A stretch of DNA of 12,721 nucleotides, taken from an uncultured beta proteobacterium. Its GTDB lineage: Bacteria; Pseudomonadota; Gammaproteobacteria; Burkholderiales; Rhodocyclaceae. The notes beneath the pieces were generated by a model that was given only the letters and a program-made list of their open reading frames with translations, did no database searches and was not told the origin of the DNA. Below, piece after piece: positions 5,097-12,696 of the stretch. Numbering within the stretch: position 1 is the stretch's first letter; every line of letters begins with the position of its first letter. The stretch lies in the NCBI GenBank assembly GCA_903930395.1, contig CAIYYE010000135.1, positions 1 to 12,721 of the forward strand. Reading direction: 5' to 3'. The position numbers were made by a program, and so were the translations under genes.

Positions 5097-7261
5097 GCTT
5101 TTGACAGCCTCAGGAAGGCGATCAGATTTTCTGACGGCAAGGGGCGGCTGAAGAAATAGCCCTGCATTTCGTTACAGCCCAGTTGTCTGAGAATGGCAAC
5201 CTGCTGCTCGGTTTCCACCCCCTCGACGATCAGTTGCAGATCAAAGTTGCGGGCAATCCCGACGATGGCCTGAATGATGGCAAATGAGTCGCGCGACGCA
5301 TTGAGATCCCGGACAAACGACTGGTCGATCTTGATGCGGTTGACCGAGAATCGGCGAAGGTAATTGAGCGACGAATACCGTGTTCCGAAATCATCGATCG
5401 AAATGTTCACCCCGGTGCTGCGCAGCCGCTTGACGCGCGCCACGATATTCTCGACATCCTTCATGAGAAGGCTTTCGGTAATTTCGATTTCCAGCGATGT
5501 CGGCGCTATCCGGGATTCCTCGAGGGGAATGCGAATCCGCTCCAGCAGGTCGTCACGATCAAATTCCCTGGGCGAAAGATTGACGCCCATCCTGAGGTCG
5601 CCAAAGCCGAGTTCTTTCAGCGCGGCCAGTTGGGCGCAGGCTTCACGGAGCACCCAGTCGCTGATGGCGACGATCAGGCCCGTTTCTTCGGCGATGGGGA
5701 TGAAAATGTCAGGGCCAATCAAACCGGCTTGTGGATGGTGCCAGCGAATCAGGGCTTCAACCCCGACCACTTTTACATTGGTCGCATCGATTTGCGGCTG
5801 GAAATACAATTCGAACTGATTGCTCGCCTTGACAGCCTCGCGCAAGTCGTTCTCGATGGACAAACGGTCGAGGTGCGCGGTATGCATGTGCGGCTGGAAA
5901 GCGATATAGCCGTTTTTCCCCTGGGCCTTGACCTGGTACATCGCCATGTCGGCACAACGAATCAATTCTTCGGCCGTGGAACTGTCTTCAGGATAGATCG
6001 CAATGCCGATGCTGGTGGTGGCCAGAAACTCGGTTTCGGCGACGACGAATGGTTTGCGCAACTCGGCGAGCACTTTTTCGGCCACGACATTGATATCTTC
6101 CTTGTTGCTGACGGTAGGCAGCAAGGCTGTAAATTCGTCGCCGCCGTGCCGGGCCAGGGTGTCTCCCGTGCGCAGGCACTTGCGGACACGGGCCGCAAAT
6201 TCCCGGAGTAGCTGGTCGCCCACCTGGTGACCGTAGGTGTCGTTGACCAGTTTGAATCGATCGAGGTCAAAAAACATCACGGCGAGCTTTTCCTTGCGCC
6301 GTGCGGCTTGCACTATAGCCATCTCGAGACGGTCAACGAAGAGCGTTCGATTCGGTAATTTGGTCAGGAGATCATGGAAAGCCTGGAAAACGATGGTTTC
6401 TTCGGCCTTCTTGCGTTCTGAAATGTCTCTGGCCACGCCCGAGGAGCCGAGGAAGGCCCCAGGCTCTCCCGCGTGTTTCGCTTCATAAATGCCTTGCGAA
6501 CTCAGTATCGCCGTCACGATTGTGCTGCTGCGGGTGCGCTGCGTCGTCGGCTTGCGCTTGAAGCGCACCTCGAGGTTGCTGGTGGCGCGATCGCCGACCC
6601 GTCTTTCGTTGAAGGCAAACTGGACATGCTCGTGGTCGCGTGGGTCGACGACCTTCGTATAGTGTTGTCCGAGCAATTCGTCCGGGTCATAACCGAGCAA
6701 TGTGCTGACCCGGCTGTTGATGAACGTGAAACGGCATTCGTGATCGAGGGTAAAGATCATGTCGGGCGATTGCTCGACGAGGAAACGATGCAGTCGTTCA
6801 GAATGCTCCAGATGCGCCGAGATGAGGGCGAGTTCCTTGTCGCGCAGGCGATTGGCCATGGCACGGTCGACCGCGACGATCATGTCGTTGGGGTCGCAAT
6901 CCTTGCGCAGGAATTCGAAGGCGCGATGACGAAGTGCGTGAATGGCCGAGCCGATCGACTTGTCCGCGCTGAAGACGATGACCGATGCGTCAATCTTGTG
7001 CGCAGTCATCCACTCCATGATTTCCAGACCGGATATGTCCGGAAGCTTCAAGTCCAGGATGACAAGATCAGTCTCGTTGTTTTTCAGCCGGGCGATGGCT
7101 TCCTGGCCTGTGCTTGCTTCATTAATCGAGCGATGCTCGCCGGCCAGCAATTCCTTGTAGGCGCGGCGGAAGTGCGGCTCGTCGTCAACGATCAGAATGT
7201 GCTGGTGTACCCGAATGCTCGGGATCCTGGCCAGTTCATAGAGTGCGCTGATGGCATTCAT
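5093..7261 (-). CDS. Response regulator with PAS, GGDEF and EAL domains (c-di-GMP turnover)
   Basis: A 722-residue cytoplasmic protein. The receiver domain (about 20-135) has acidic pair D26-D27, phosphoacceptor D70, S98 and K120, so it should be phosphorylated. A PAS domain follows (about 155-285). The GGDEF domain (about 290-460) has an intact GGDEF at 373-377 and an inhibitory-site RxxD (R364, D367) five residues before it, so cyclase activity with product inhibition is plausible. The EAL domain (about 465-720) keeps E502-A-L, N561, E593/E596, D623-D624, K644, E680 and E683. Phosphodiesterase activity is thus also plausible, but loop 6 reads DFGTRYSS, with R628 where glycine is usual. The net activity cannot be predicted. 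The ATG is 3 bases after the stop of the HDOD kinase gene, marking it as the likely cognate regulator. The 3' end overlaps the ABC ATPase gene by 4 bases. Confidence 0.94.
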   Translation of the reverse strand: MNAISALYELARIPSIRVHQHILIVDDEPHFRRAYKELLAGEHRSINEASTGQEAIARLKNNETDLVILDLKLPDISGLEIMEWMTAHKIDASVIVFSADKSIGSAIHALRHRAFEFLRKDCDPNDMIVAVDRAMANRLRDKELALISAHLEHSERLHRFLVEQSPDMIFTLDHECRFTFINSRVSTLLGYDPDELLGQHYTKVVDPRDHEHVQFAFNERRVGDRATSNLEVRFKRKPTTQRTRSSTIVTAILSSQGIYEAKHAGEPGAFLGSSGVARDISERKKAEETIVFQAFHDLLTKLPNRTLFVDRLEMAIVQAARRKEKLAVMFFDLDRFKLVNDTYGHQVGDQLLREFAARVRKCLRTGDTLARHGGDEFTALLPTVSNKEDINVVAEKVLAELRKPFVVAETEFLATTSIGIAIYPEDSSTAEELIRCADMAMYQVKAQGKNGYIAFQPHMHTAHLDRLSIENDLREAVKASNQFELYFQPQIDATNVKVVGVEALIRWHHPQAGLIGPDIFIPIAEETGLIVAISDWVLREACAQLAALKELGFGDLRMGVNLSPREFDRDDLLERIRIPLEESRIAPTSLEIEITESLLMKDVENIVARVKRLRSTGVNISIDDFGTRYSSLNYLRRFSVNRIKIDQSFVRDLNASRDSFAIIQAIVGIARNFDLQLIVEGVETEQQVAILRQLGCNEMQGYFFSRPLPSENLIAFLRLSKA

Positions 7262-7264
7262 TCG

Positions 7265-9436
7265 CTACTGTCCCGGCGAGGGCTGGCCACGTTTCGGGAT
7301 CAGCAAGGCAATGCTGGTACCGATGCCGATCTGGCTTCTGCAGGTAATCAGTATCCCTTCCCGTTTGGCCAGGCTGCCCACCATCGACAGGCCAAATCCC
7401 CGTTGTGCGTCGTCGGTGACGGGTTTCGGGCGATAGATGGTCTGTATGGTCTCCTCGGACATGCCCGGACCATTGTCATCGACCCGCAATTGCACATAGC
7501 TGGCGCCATCATGAATGATGTTGTCGCTGACGGAAATCTTGACGGTCTTCCCGGCGACGAGGGCTTCCGAGGCATTTTTCCAGAGATTCAGGACGATTTG
7601 CTTGAGGTTGTCGCGGTTGACCTGGACAGGTAGCTCGATCTGGGGAAGAACGGCTTCGACCCGTATCTCCCTGGCATTGAACAAGGTGTCGGCATAGAGC
7701 ACGAGGAAGTCGTTGAGGACACTGATCAGGTCGATGCTGCCGCTTGCCGTGGCGCCTTTGACGGCAAGGCTCATATGACCAACGATATTGGCCACGCGGT
7801 CGATTTCCTCGGTCAGGATGGCCAGCTCCTGGCGAACGCCATCCTCGGGCAGCTTGCGTTCGAGAATTTTGAGGTAGCTCTTGATGATGCCGAGGGGATT
7901 CCCGGCCTCATGCACGATCTGGCGCGCGTGGCGGGTAAATTGATTCGTCAGTTCGGCTTCAACTTGCTGACGGTGATGGGTCGCTTCCATCAGGGCGTCG
8001 AGGCTGATCGCGGCGATTTTTCCGAAATTGGCCAGCCAGGGAATCCGCCGCTGAAGCCGGGCGTACTGTTTTTCCGAGAGTCCGCAAATCATCACGCCTA
8101 TCGCCCGATTTCGAGCCAGCATCGGGATGCACAGCAAGCCATCGGCAGCCAGCGCGCGGGCAAGCTGGAAATCGAGCAAGGAGGGCGATTCGGTCTGCTC
8201 GAAGCTGGTCCGTACCTGGCGCTCGATGACGGCTGCCGCGGCCAGGGAGCGGGATGGCATGAGCGGGATGGAGAGTTGCCGGAAGAGGTCCGGTTGAGCC
8301 CCGACCTTTTCGCCGGACAGGGCATCACCCTTCTCGTTGGTCAGCAGGATGGCAAGCTTTGGCAGCTCGAACAGGATGCGGGCCGACTCTCGGAGCGCGA
8401 GCAAGACTTCGGTATCGCTGCCGAGCTGGAACAAGTCCTGTTGCAATGGCTGGAGCAATGCCATGCCGCCGATCATCTCGCCAATATCATCGTCGGCCTC
8501 GCTCGCCGGATCCGGTGAACGATTCGTGGGGGCGGGTATCGAGGTGCGACGCAGCGGAAATTCGTCGGCGACGGTGATTCCCAATGCCTCCGCAATCTGC
8601 CGGGTGCGCTGGATCGAACGTTCGCGAACGCTGAGCAATGCCGACATTTCAAGCTTGAGGCTGCTGTGGTTGACGACAACGCCCAGTTCGGCCGAGCTTT
8701 CCATATTGGAGCTCAGTGCCTGGGCGATCCAGACTATTTGCGGCAGTGCGGTTGCCGTCAGGATCTGGACGGCCGGTGCATGATGGAAAGTCACCCCGTC
8801 GGCGAGCACGGTGTCCAGGCCCCAGTGGTCGATGAGCCAGCCGCCGACCTCGGCATGGGTGGTGCCGAAAAGCTGCAGCTCTTCGTTCTGTATCCTCGGG
8901 TCTGCGGCGACATTGATCAGGAAGCGACGGTAGGGTTCGCCAATCGCCGAGAGCAGGAGCAGTTCGCCAATGTCGTGCAAGAGCCCTGACAGATAGGCTT
9001 CGTCGGGGTGCGGGTGTTCGGCAAGTTCCGCCACGCCGCGGGCCAGTTCACCAACCAGCAGCGAATGGCTCCAGTAGTCGGCTACGCTGGCGGCATCGAG
9101 TTTGGGGTTGCGGTCAAAAAGTCTCTGGATGGAAAGGCAGGTCGCCAGAGAGCGAACCAGGCGTGTGCCGAGAGCGATCAGACAGGTTTCGAGACTCTTG
9201 AGCTCGCGTCCACGGCGTAGCGCTGGCGAGTTGGCGACGCTCAGTATGCGGCTGGCCAAGCCCGGATCCTGCTCGACGATGCTCGCCAAGTCGCCCATCG
9301 TCGCCTGTTCGTCGTCAACGGTACGCATCAGGCGCAACAGCACTTCAGGCGGCGATGGAATCAGGCCGCTGTCGATTGATTGTTGAACGGACTCTGGGAA
9401 GCGGTGCATGCGTGTTCGGAATTGAAAATCGTCCAT
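7265..9436 (-). CDS. HDOD-GAF-histidine kinase (soluble sensor kinase)
   Basis: A 723-residue protein without membrane segments. Residues about 10-210 form an HDOD domain that retains histidine/aspartate residues in the HD-superfamily order: H124, H154-D155 in LLHDIGE, H194, and H218-H219. Residues about 338-480 look like a GAF domain, weakly conserved. The kinase core follows: H-box H509 in VHEAGNPLG, N-box N621 in WKNASEAL, G1 DDNGPGM at 653-659, and G2 GFGLSM at 680-685. The lid between G1 and G2 is short. The protein should sense an internal cue through HDOD/GAF and phosphorylate the receiver encoded 3 bases downstream. That pairing is inferred from context. The start is uncertain: ATG at 9436 is chosen, but an in-frame TTG at 9442 precedes it, and neither has a clear ribosome binding site. 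The 240-bp upstream gap should contain its promoter. Confidence 0.92.
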   Translation of the reverse strand: MDDFQFRTRMHRFPESVQQSIDSGLIPSPPEVLLRLMRTVDDEQATMGDLASIVEQDPGLASRILSVANSPALRRGRELKSLETCLIALGTRLVRSLATCLSIQRLFDRNPKLDAASVADYWSHSLLVGELARGVAELAEHPHPDEAYLSGLLHDIGELLLLSAIGEPYRRFLINVAADPRIQNEELQLFGTTHAEVGGWLIDHWGLDTVLADGVTFHHAPAVQILTATALPQIVWIAQALSSNMESSAELGVVVNHSSLKLEMSALLSVRERSIQRTRQIAEALGITVADEFPLRRTSIPAPTNRSPDPASEADDDIGEMIGGMALLQPLQQDLFQLGSDTEVLLALRESARILFELPKLAILLTNEKGDALSGEKVGAQPDLFRQLSIPLMPSRSLAAAAVIERQVRTSFEQTESPSLLDFQLARALAADGLLCIPMLARNRAIGVMICGLSEKQYARLQRRIPWLANFGKIAAISLDALMEATHHRQQVEAELTNQFTRHARQIVHEAGNPLGIIKSYLKILERKLPEDGVRQELAILTEEIDRVANIVGHMSLAVKGATASGSIDLISVLNDFLVLYADTLFNAREIRVEAVLPQIELPVQVNRDNLKQIVLNLWKNASEALVAGKTVKISVSDNIIHDGASYVQLRVDDNGPGMSEETIQTIYRPKPVTDDAQRGFGLSMVGSLAKREGILITCRSQIGIGTSIALLIPKRGQPSPGQ

Positions 9437-9596
9437 GTGCAAAGCAGAAGCCGGTGATTAAAAAATGAGCAACTTCGACGCTAATTTACACAGTAATTTG
9501 GTCACGCGCATGAAAAATATGAATCTATTTTCAGATCGCCCGGCAAGGCTGGATGCCACACGAATAGAGGCAATTCGGGGGTTATGACCTAAGGCA
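9437..9596 (-). promoter_or_regulatory. AT-rich upstream region of the HDOD kinase operon
   Basis: This is the upstream part of the only long gap in the window, and it is visibly AT-richer than the surrounding genes. It holds two imperfect dyads: 9483-9499 (TTAC-ACA-GTAA core, extending to seven-base arms with one mismatch) and 9511-9533 (TGAAAAATA and TATTTTCA, one bulged base). No convincing -35/-10 pair was found on the minus strand. A promoter for the kinase-regulator operon is expected here from position only. A 25-codon plus-strand frame at 9510-9587 lacks a ribosome binding site and is not called. Confidence 0.4.
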
Positions 9597-9675
9597 TAAA
9601 AGAGGCTGGTCAGGCTGAATGTGGATCGGCTGTTGGCCGATCAAAATGCAGGCAATGTGCTGTTCAGCCTGGCCA
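9597..9675 (-). terminator. Possible terminator / nested hairpin after hpnE
   Basis: Arms at 9607-9619 and 9663-9675 pair over 13 bases with one G-U wobble. They enclose a second hairpin, GATCGGC (9624-9630) and GCCGATC (9636-9642), with a five-base loop. Read on the minus strand, the outer arm starts 1 base after the hpnE stop, and the structure is followed by CCTCTTTTA. The short T-run and position suit transcription termination of the hpn operon, but the 43-base interior is large for an intrinsic terminator. Confidence 0.35.
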
Positions 9676-9676
9676 A

Positions 9677-10906
9677 TCAGGGCCGGGTTGCCATGGCTGC
9701 CCATAGTCCTGCCCGCAGGCCGCTGCGGACGGCGCCTTCGAGGGTGGCCGGATAGTCGGCCCAGGTGTGGTCGCCGGCCAGGAAAAGACGCGGATTGGAT
9801 GTTTTGCCGTCAGGCCGGAGCAGGCCGGGGCGGGCGGAAAAGGTCGCGCGCTTTTCGCGGATGACCTTGTGCCAGCTTGCTTTGTCCGGGCTCGCCAGTT
9901 CGTTTTCAAGGGTAGCGGCCAGCCCGGTATCGTCCAGCGCCTCCCAGTCGCCATGGCCGCTCAGGACACAGGCGAAGAGGCCGTCGCCCCGGTCGACCAC
10001 CCACTGGCCTTGGCCGCCGAGATGGTTGCGCAAGGGGAAAGCAGATTTCATCCCGGGGCTGAATTGCAGGTAGATGGTGGCAATCGGCTCGTAGGTGAAG
10101 CTCGTGGCAGCGGCTGGCCAGAGGGCACCGAGATGCTGCGGCGCGGTGGCAAGGATGGCGGCAGCGAAGCTTTCACCATCGATCTCGATTCCGCCGTCGA
10201 CTTCGGTAACCTGGCCTACCCGCACACCCAGGCGGATGTCGGCCCCGTGCTCCCGCAGCCAATGACCGGCCGGTTCGGGCAGCACCTGGCCAAGATCGAC
10301 GCGCGGCAGCAGCAGATCGGTATCTTCGCGGCGCGCACTACCCAGGCTGTCGCGCAGGACATTGGCAAAAAGCTGCGCCGAGGCACGCTCAGCCGGTGTG
10401 TTCAGCGCGGCGAGACAGAGCGGTTCCCACAGGTGGCGACGCAGGGCGCCGGTTTGCCCGGCCTCATCGAGCCATTGGCTGACCGTCATCTCCTGCGCCA
10501 GGCGAAAGCCCCGGCGTTTGATGCCGTCCATCCACAGGGCGGTGCGCAGCTTTTCGCCGAGGCTGACGCCGCTGGCCGAGAGCAGTCCACAGGCGACGTT
10601 GAGCGGGGCGGGCAGTTTGGCCAGGGCGAGGCGAAAGCCGCTGTTGTCGATAACCTGCAGGGGGCGGCGGTCGAACAGTTGATCCGGGTCGGCGCCGACC
10701 CGACGGATCAGCGCCAGTGTTTCGCGATAGGCGCCGAGCAGGATGTGCTGGCCGTTGTCGAGTTTTCGCCCGTCAATCTCTACACCTCGGGCCCGACCAC
10801 CGAGGACGCGGCCGGCCTCGAACAAGGTCGTTTCAGCGCCCGCCGCGGTCAGTTCAACGGCGGCCGCAAGGCCGGCCCAGCCGCCGCCGATGACGGCGAT
10901 TTTCAA
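9677..10906 (-). CDS. hpnE: Hydroxysqualene dehydroxylase HpnE (FAD-dependent)
   Basis: A 409-residue flavoprotein, the family's usual length. The N-terminal dinucleotide-binding motif GGGWAG is at 7-12, with E30 ending the second strand and GGRAR at 36-40. The C-terminal FAD-contact segment reads LFLAGDHTWADYP, then EGAVRSG. HpnE reduces hydroxysqualene to squalene, the last step of the HpnCDE route from farnesyl diphosphate. Members were formerly annotated as squalene-associated desaturases or carotenoid desaturases. The start codon is TTG at 10906. It is supported by AAGGG (10919-10915, eight-base spacing), located in the last codons of hpnD, and by homology beginning at KIAVIGGG. It lies 4 bases after hpnD and is the last gene of the operon, followed by an inverted repeat. 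Confidence 0.94.
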   Translation of the reverse strand: MKIAVIGGGWAGLAAAVELTAAGAETTLFEAGRVLGGRARGVEIDGRKLDNGQHILLGAYRETLALIRRVGADPDQLFDRRPLQVIDNSGFRLALAKLPAPLNVACGLLSASGVSLGEKLRTALWMDGIKRRGFRLAQEMTVSQWLDEAGQTGALRRHLWEPLCLAALNTPAERASAQLFANVLRDSLGSARREDTDLLLPRVDLGQVLPEPAGHWLREHGADIRLGVRVGQVTEVDGGIEIDGESFAAAILATAPQHLGALWPAAATSFTYEPIATIYLQFSPGMKSAFPLRNHLGGQGQWVVDRGDGLFACVLSGHGDWEALDDTGLAATLENELASPDKASWHKVIREKRATFSARPGLLRPDGKTSNPRLFLAGDHTWADYPATLEGAVRSGLRAGLWAAMATRP

Positions 10907-10910
10907 GGGA

Positions 10911-11744
10911 TCAACCCTTGATCCAGGTCTTCGCGGCCAGCCACAGCTTGCGCATGGGCGGCAGCGAAATGCGCTGGTGCAGGACCTGGAAATTCTCGCG
11001 CCTGATCTCGTCGAGCACGGTGCGGTAGATCGCCGCCATGATCAGGCCGGGGCGCTGGCTCTTGCGGTCGACGGCAGGCAACTGGGCGAAGGCCTGTTCG
11101 TAATACTTCTCTGCGCGCTCGTACTGGAACTGCATGAGGGCCGTGAAATTATCGGAATACTTGCCATTGAGGATGTCGGCAGCCGGCACGTTGAACTGCT
11201 TGAGTTCGTCCATCGGGATGTAGATGCGGCCGCGCCGGGCGTCTTCGCCGATGTCGCGAATGATGTTGGTGAGCTGGAAGGCCATGCCGAGGTCGTGCGC
11301 GTACTTTTGCGTCTGGCGGTCGGTGTAGCCGAAGATTTCGGCGGCGAGCAGGCCGACGACGCTGGCGACGCGGTAGCAGTAAAGCGACAGGCCCTTGAAG
11401 TCGAGATAGCGCGACTGCGTGAGGTCCATCTCCATGCCGTCGATGATTTCGAGCAACTGTTCCTTGGGCAGGTTGATGCTTTTGTCCAGGTTCTTCAGCG
11501 CCTGGCCGACCGGGTGTTGCGGCTGGCCTTCGGCGATGCGTTCGACTTCCTGGCGCCACCAGGCGAGCTTGGTCGAGGCGATGGAAATGTCGTTGCATTC
11601 GTCGACGACGTCATCAACCTCGCGGCAGAAGGCATAGAGCGCCATGATGGCGCGCCGACGCTCGAGGGGCAGGAAGAGGAAGCTGTAGTAAAAGGAGGAG
11701 CCGCTGGCCGCGCACTTCTCCTGGCAGTATTGGTCGGGATTCAT
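10911..11744 (-). CDS. hpnD: Presqualene diphosphate synthase HpnD
   Basis: A 277-residue trans-isoprenyl diphosphate synthase of the squalene/phytoene synthase family. The two aspartate-rich motifs that bind Mg-diphosphate are present: DDVVDE at 44-49 and DIGED at 164-168, the latter followed by the typical RRGRIYIP. The long MDLTQSRY segment (106-113) is also characteristic. HpnD condenses two farnesyl diphosphates to presqualene diphosphate, the substrate of HpnC. The start at 11744 is the first methionine before family homology (MNPDQYCQEK); the frame extends upstream into hpnC but that part is unsupported. It begins 4 bases after the hpnC stop and ends 4 bases before hpnE. A GTGAG sits close to the ATG, a poor ribosome binding site, so translational coupling to hpnC is likely. 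Confidence 0.95.
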   Translation of the reverse strand: MNPDQYCQEKCAASGSSFYYSFLFLPLERRRAIMALYAFCREVDDVVDECNDISIASTKLAWWRQEVERIAEGQPQHPVGQALKNLDKSINLPKEQLLEIIDGMEMDLTQSRYLDFKGLSLYCYRVASVVGLLAAEIFGYTDRQTQKYAHDLGMAFQLTNIIRDIGEDARRGRIYIPMDELKQFNVPAADILNGKYSDNFTALMQFQYERAEKYYEQAFAQLPAVDRKSQRPGLIMAAIYRTVLDEIRRENFQVLHQRISLPPMRKLWLAAKTWIKG

Positions 11745-11748
11745 AGGC

Positions 11749-12558
11749 TCACATTCTAATGGAACGCGCCGCGAGAACGACCCAGTCCCATGCGCCGAGC
11801 TTGGGCCGGCGTCTGAACACGTCGCCACGCACCTGGCGAAGCCGTTCCAGAATACGCAGACCACCCTGCACGGTCAGGCGGATTTCCCAGCCCAGCCGGC
11901 CGGGCAGGGCATGCACGAGCGGGGTGCCACGCTGCATGAGGGCGTTTGCCCGGTCGATTTCGAAGTCGATCAGGGCTGCCCAGTTGGCCGACCAGCGACG
12001 GGCGGCAATGTCGTCCTCGCTGACGCGAAAATGCGGGAAATCAGTTTGCGGGATGTAAACGCGGTCTTTTTGCCAGTCGATGGCAACATCCTGCCAAAAG
12101 TTGATCAACTGCAAGGCGGTGCAGATGCAGTCGGACTGGTCCATGTGTTCCGGCTCGGTGCGGCCAAACAGGTGAAGCACCAGTCGCCCGACCGGGTTGG
12201 CCGAGCGCCGGCAGTAATCGAGCAGTTCCGGGTAGTCGGCATAGCGCGTCTTGACCACGTCCTGGGCAAAAGCATCGAGCAGATCGCGGAAGAGCTGGAT
12301 GGGCAGGGCGTAGCTGCCTATTACCTCGGCCAGTGCGACGAAAAGCGGGGTCTGTGGCGGGCCGCCGGCTTCAATGCGGTCCAGTTCGGCCCGGTAGGCA
12401 TTGAGGTCAGCCAGACGTTCGGCCGGCGTCGCATCACCCTCGTCGGCGATGTCGTCGGCGCTGCGGGCAAAGCGGTAAATCACCGCAATCGGCTGGCGCA
12501 GTTCAGGCGGCAGCAGCATCGAGGCGACAGGAAAGTTTTCGTAGTGATCGACGGACAT
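11749..12558 (-). CDS. hpnC: Hydroxysqualene synthase HpnC
   Basis: A 269-residue paralogue of HpnD in the squalene/phytoene synthase superfamily. The first aspartate motif is DDIADE at 35-40. The second is DVAID at 157-161 within FWQDVAIDWQKDRVYIP, a version typical of HpnC rather than HpnD. HpnC converts presqualene diphosphate to hydroxysqualene. Order and spacing place it first in the hpnC-hpnD-hpnE operon. The start at 12558 matches the family opening (VDHYENFPVAS). The open frame could run up to 12639, but that would enter the tRNA-Leu gene. No good ribosome binding site is visible upstream of the ATG. The promoter would have to lie in the 53-bp gap shared with the divergent tRNA, or within the tRNA gene. 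Confidence 0.94.
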   Translation of the reverse strand: MSVDHYENFPVASMLLPPELRQPIAVIYRFARSADDIADEGDATPAERLADLNAYRAELDRIEAGGPPQTPLFVALAEVIGSYALPIQLFRDLLDAFAQDVVKTRYADYPELLDYCRRSANPVGRLVLHLFGRTEPEHMDQSDCICTALQLINFWQDVAIDWQKDRVYIPQTDFPHFRVSEDDIAARRWSANWAALIDFEIDRANALMQRGTPLVHALPGRLGWEIRLTVQGGLRILERLRQVRGDVFRRRPKLGAWDWVVLAARSIRM

Positions 12559-12594
12559 GGGATTCTGTTCTGGAGGGCGATGCTCAGTCGGTGC

Positions 12595-12600
12595 TAGAAT
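12595..12600 (+). promoter_or_regulatory. Extended -10 element of the tRNA-Leu promoter
   Basis: TAGAAT (five of six matches to TATAAT) is preceded by TGC, giving an extended -10. It is followed by a GC-rich stretch (GCCCCGCC), the kind of discriminator found at stringently controlled tRNA and rRNA promoters. A good -35 hexamer is not present at 16-18 bases, which an extended -10 can tolerate. Transcription would start near 12607. Confidence 0.5.
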
Positions 12601-12611
12601 TCGCCCCGCCT

Positions 12612-12696
12612 GCCCAGGTGGCGAAATTGGTAGACGCACCAGATTTAGGTTCTGGCGCCGAAAGGTGTGGGGGTTCGAGTCCCTTCCTGGGCACCA
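12612..12696 (+). tRNA. tRNA-Leu (anticodon UAG), CCA encoded
   Basis: The 85-nt class II tRNA folds cleanly. The acceptor stem GCCCAGG pairs with CCTGGGC over seven bases, with discriminator A and an encoded CCA. The anticodon stem CCAGA/TCTGG encloses the loop TTTAGGT, giving anticodon UAG, which reads CUN leucine codons. A long variable arm (CGCCGAAAGGTGT region) and the T-loop TTCGAGT are present. The T stem GGGGG/CCCTT includes two G-U pairs. It is divergent from hpnC, 53 bases away. Confidence 0.97.

Noticed and set aside
6473..7633. 386-codon plus-strand open frame spanning two genes
   Set aside because: Antisense to the regulator and the kinase; no recognisable motifs.
9543..9558. 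Sigma54-like sequence TGGCA...TTGC on the minus strand
   Set aside because: The GG and GC elements are one base too far apart, and sigma54 promoters tolerate little change in that spacing.
9510..9587. 25-codon plus-strand open frame in the long gap
   Set aside because: No ribosome binding site, no recognisable peptide features, and it overlaps the AT-rich dyads.
9767..10921. 384-codon plus-strand open frame
   Set aside because: Antisense shadow of hpnE, whose motifs and operon context are clear.
10743..11759. 338-codon plus-strand open frame
   Set aside because: Antisense to hpnD and the start of hpnE; the composition is that of a complement strand and no domain is visible.
12559..12639. 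Upstream extension of the hpnC frame
   Set aside because: It would overlap the tRNA-Leu gene on the other strand, and HpnC proteins begin at the VDHYENFP segment.
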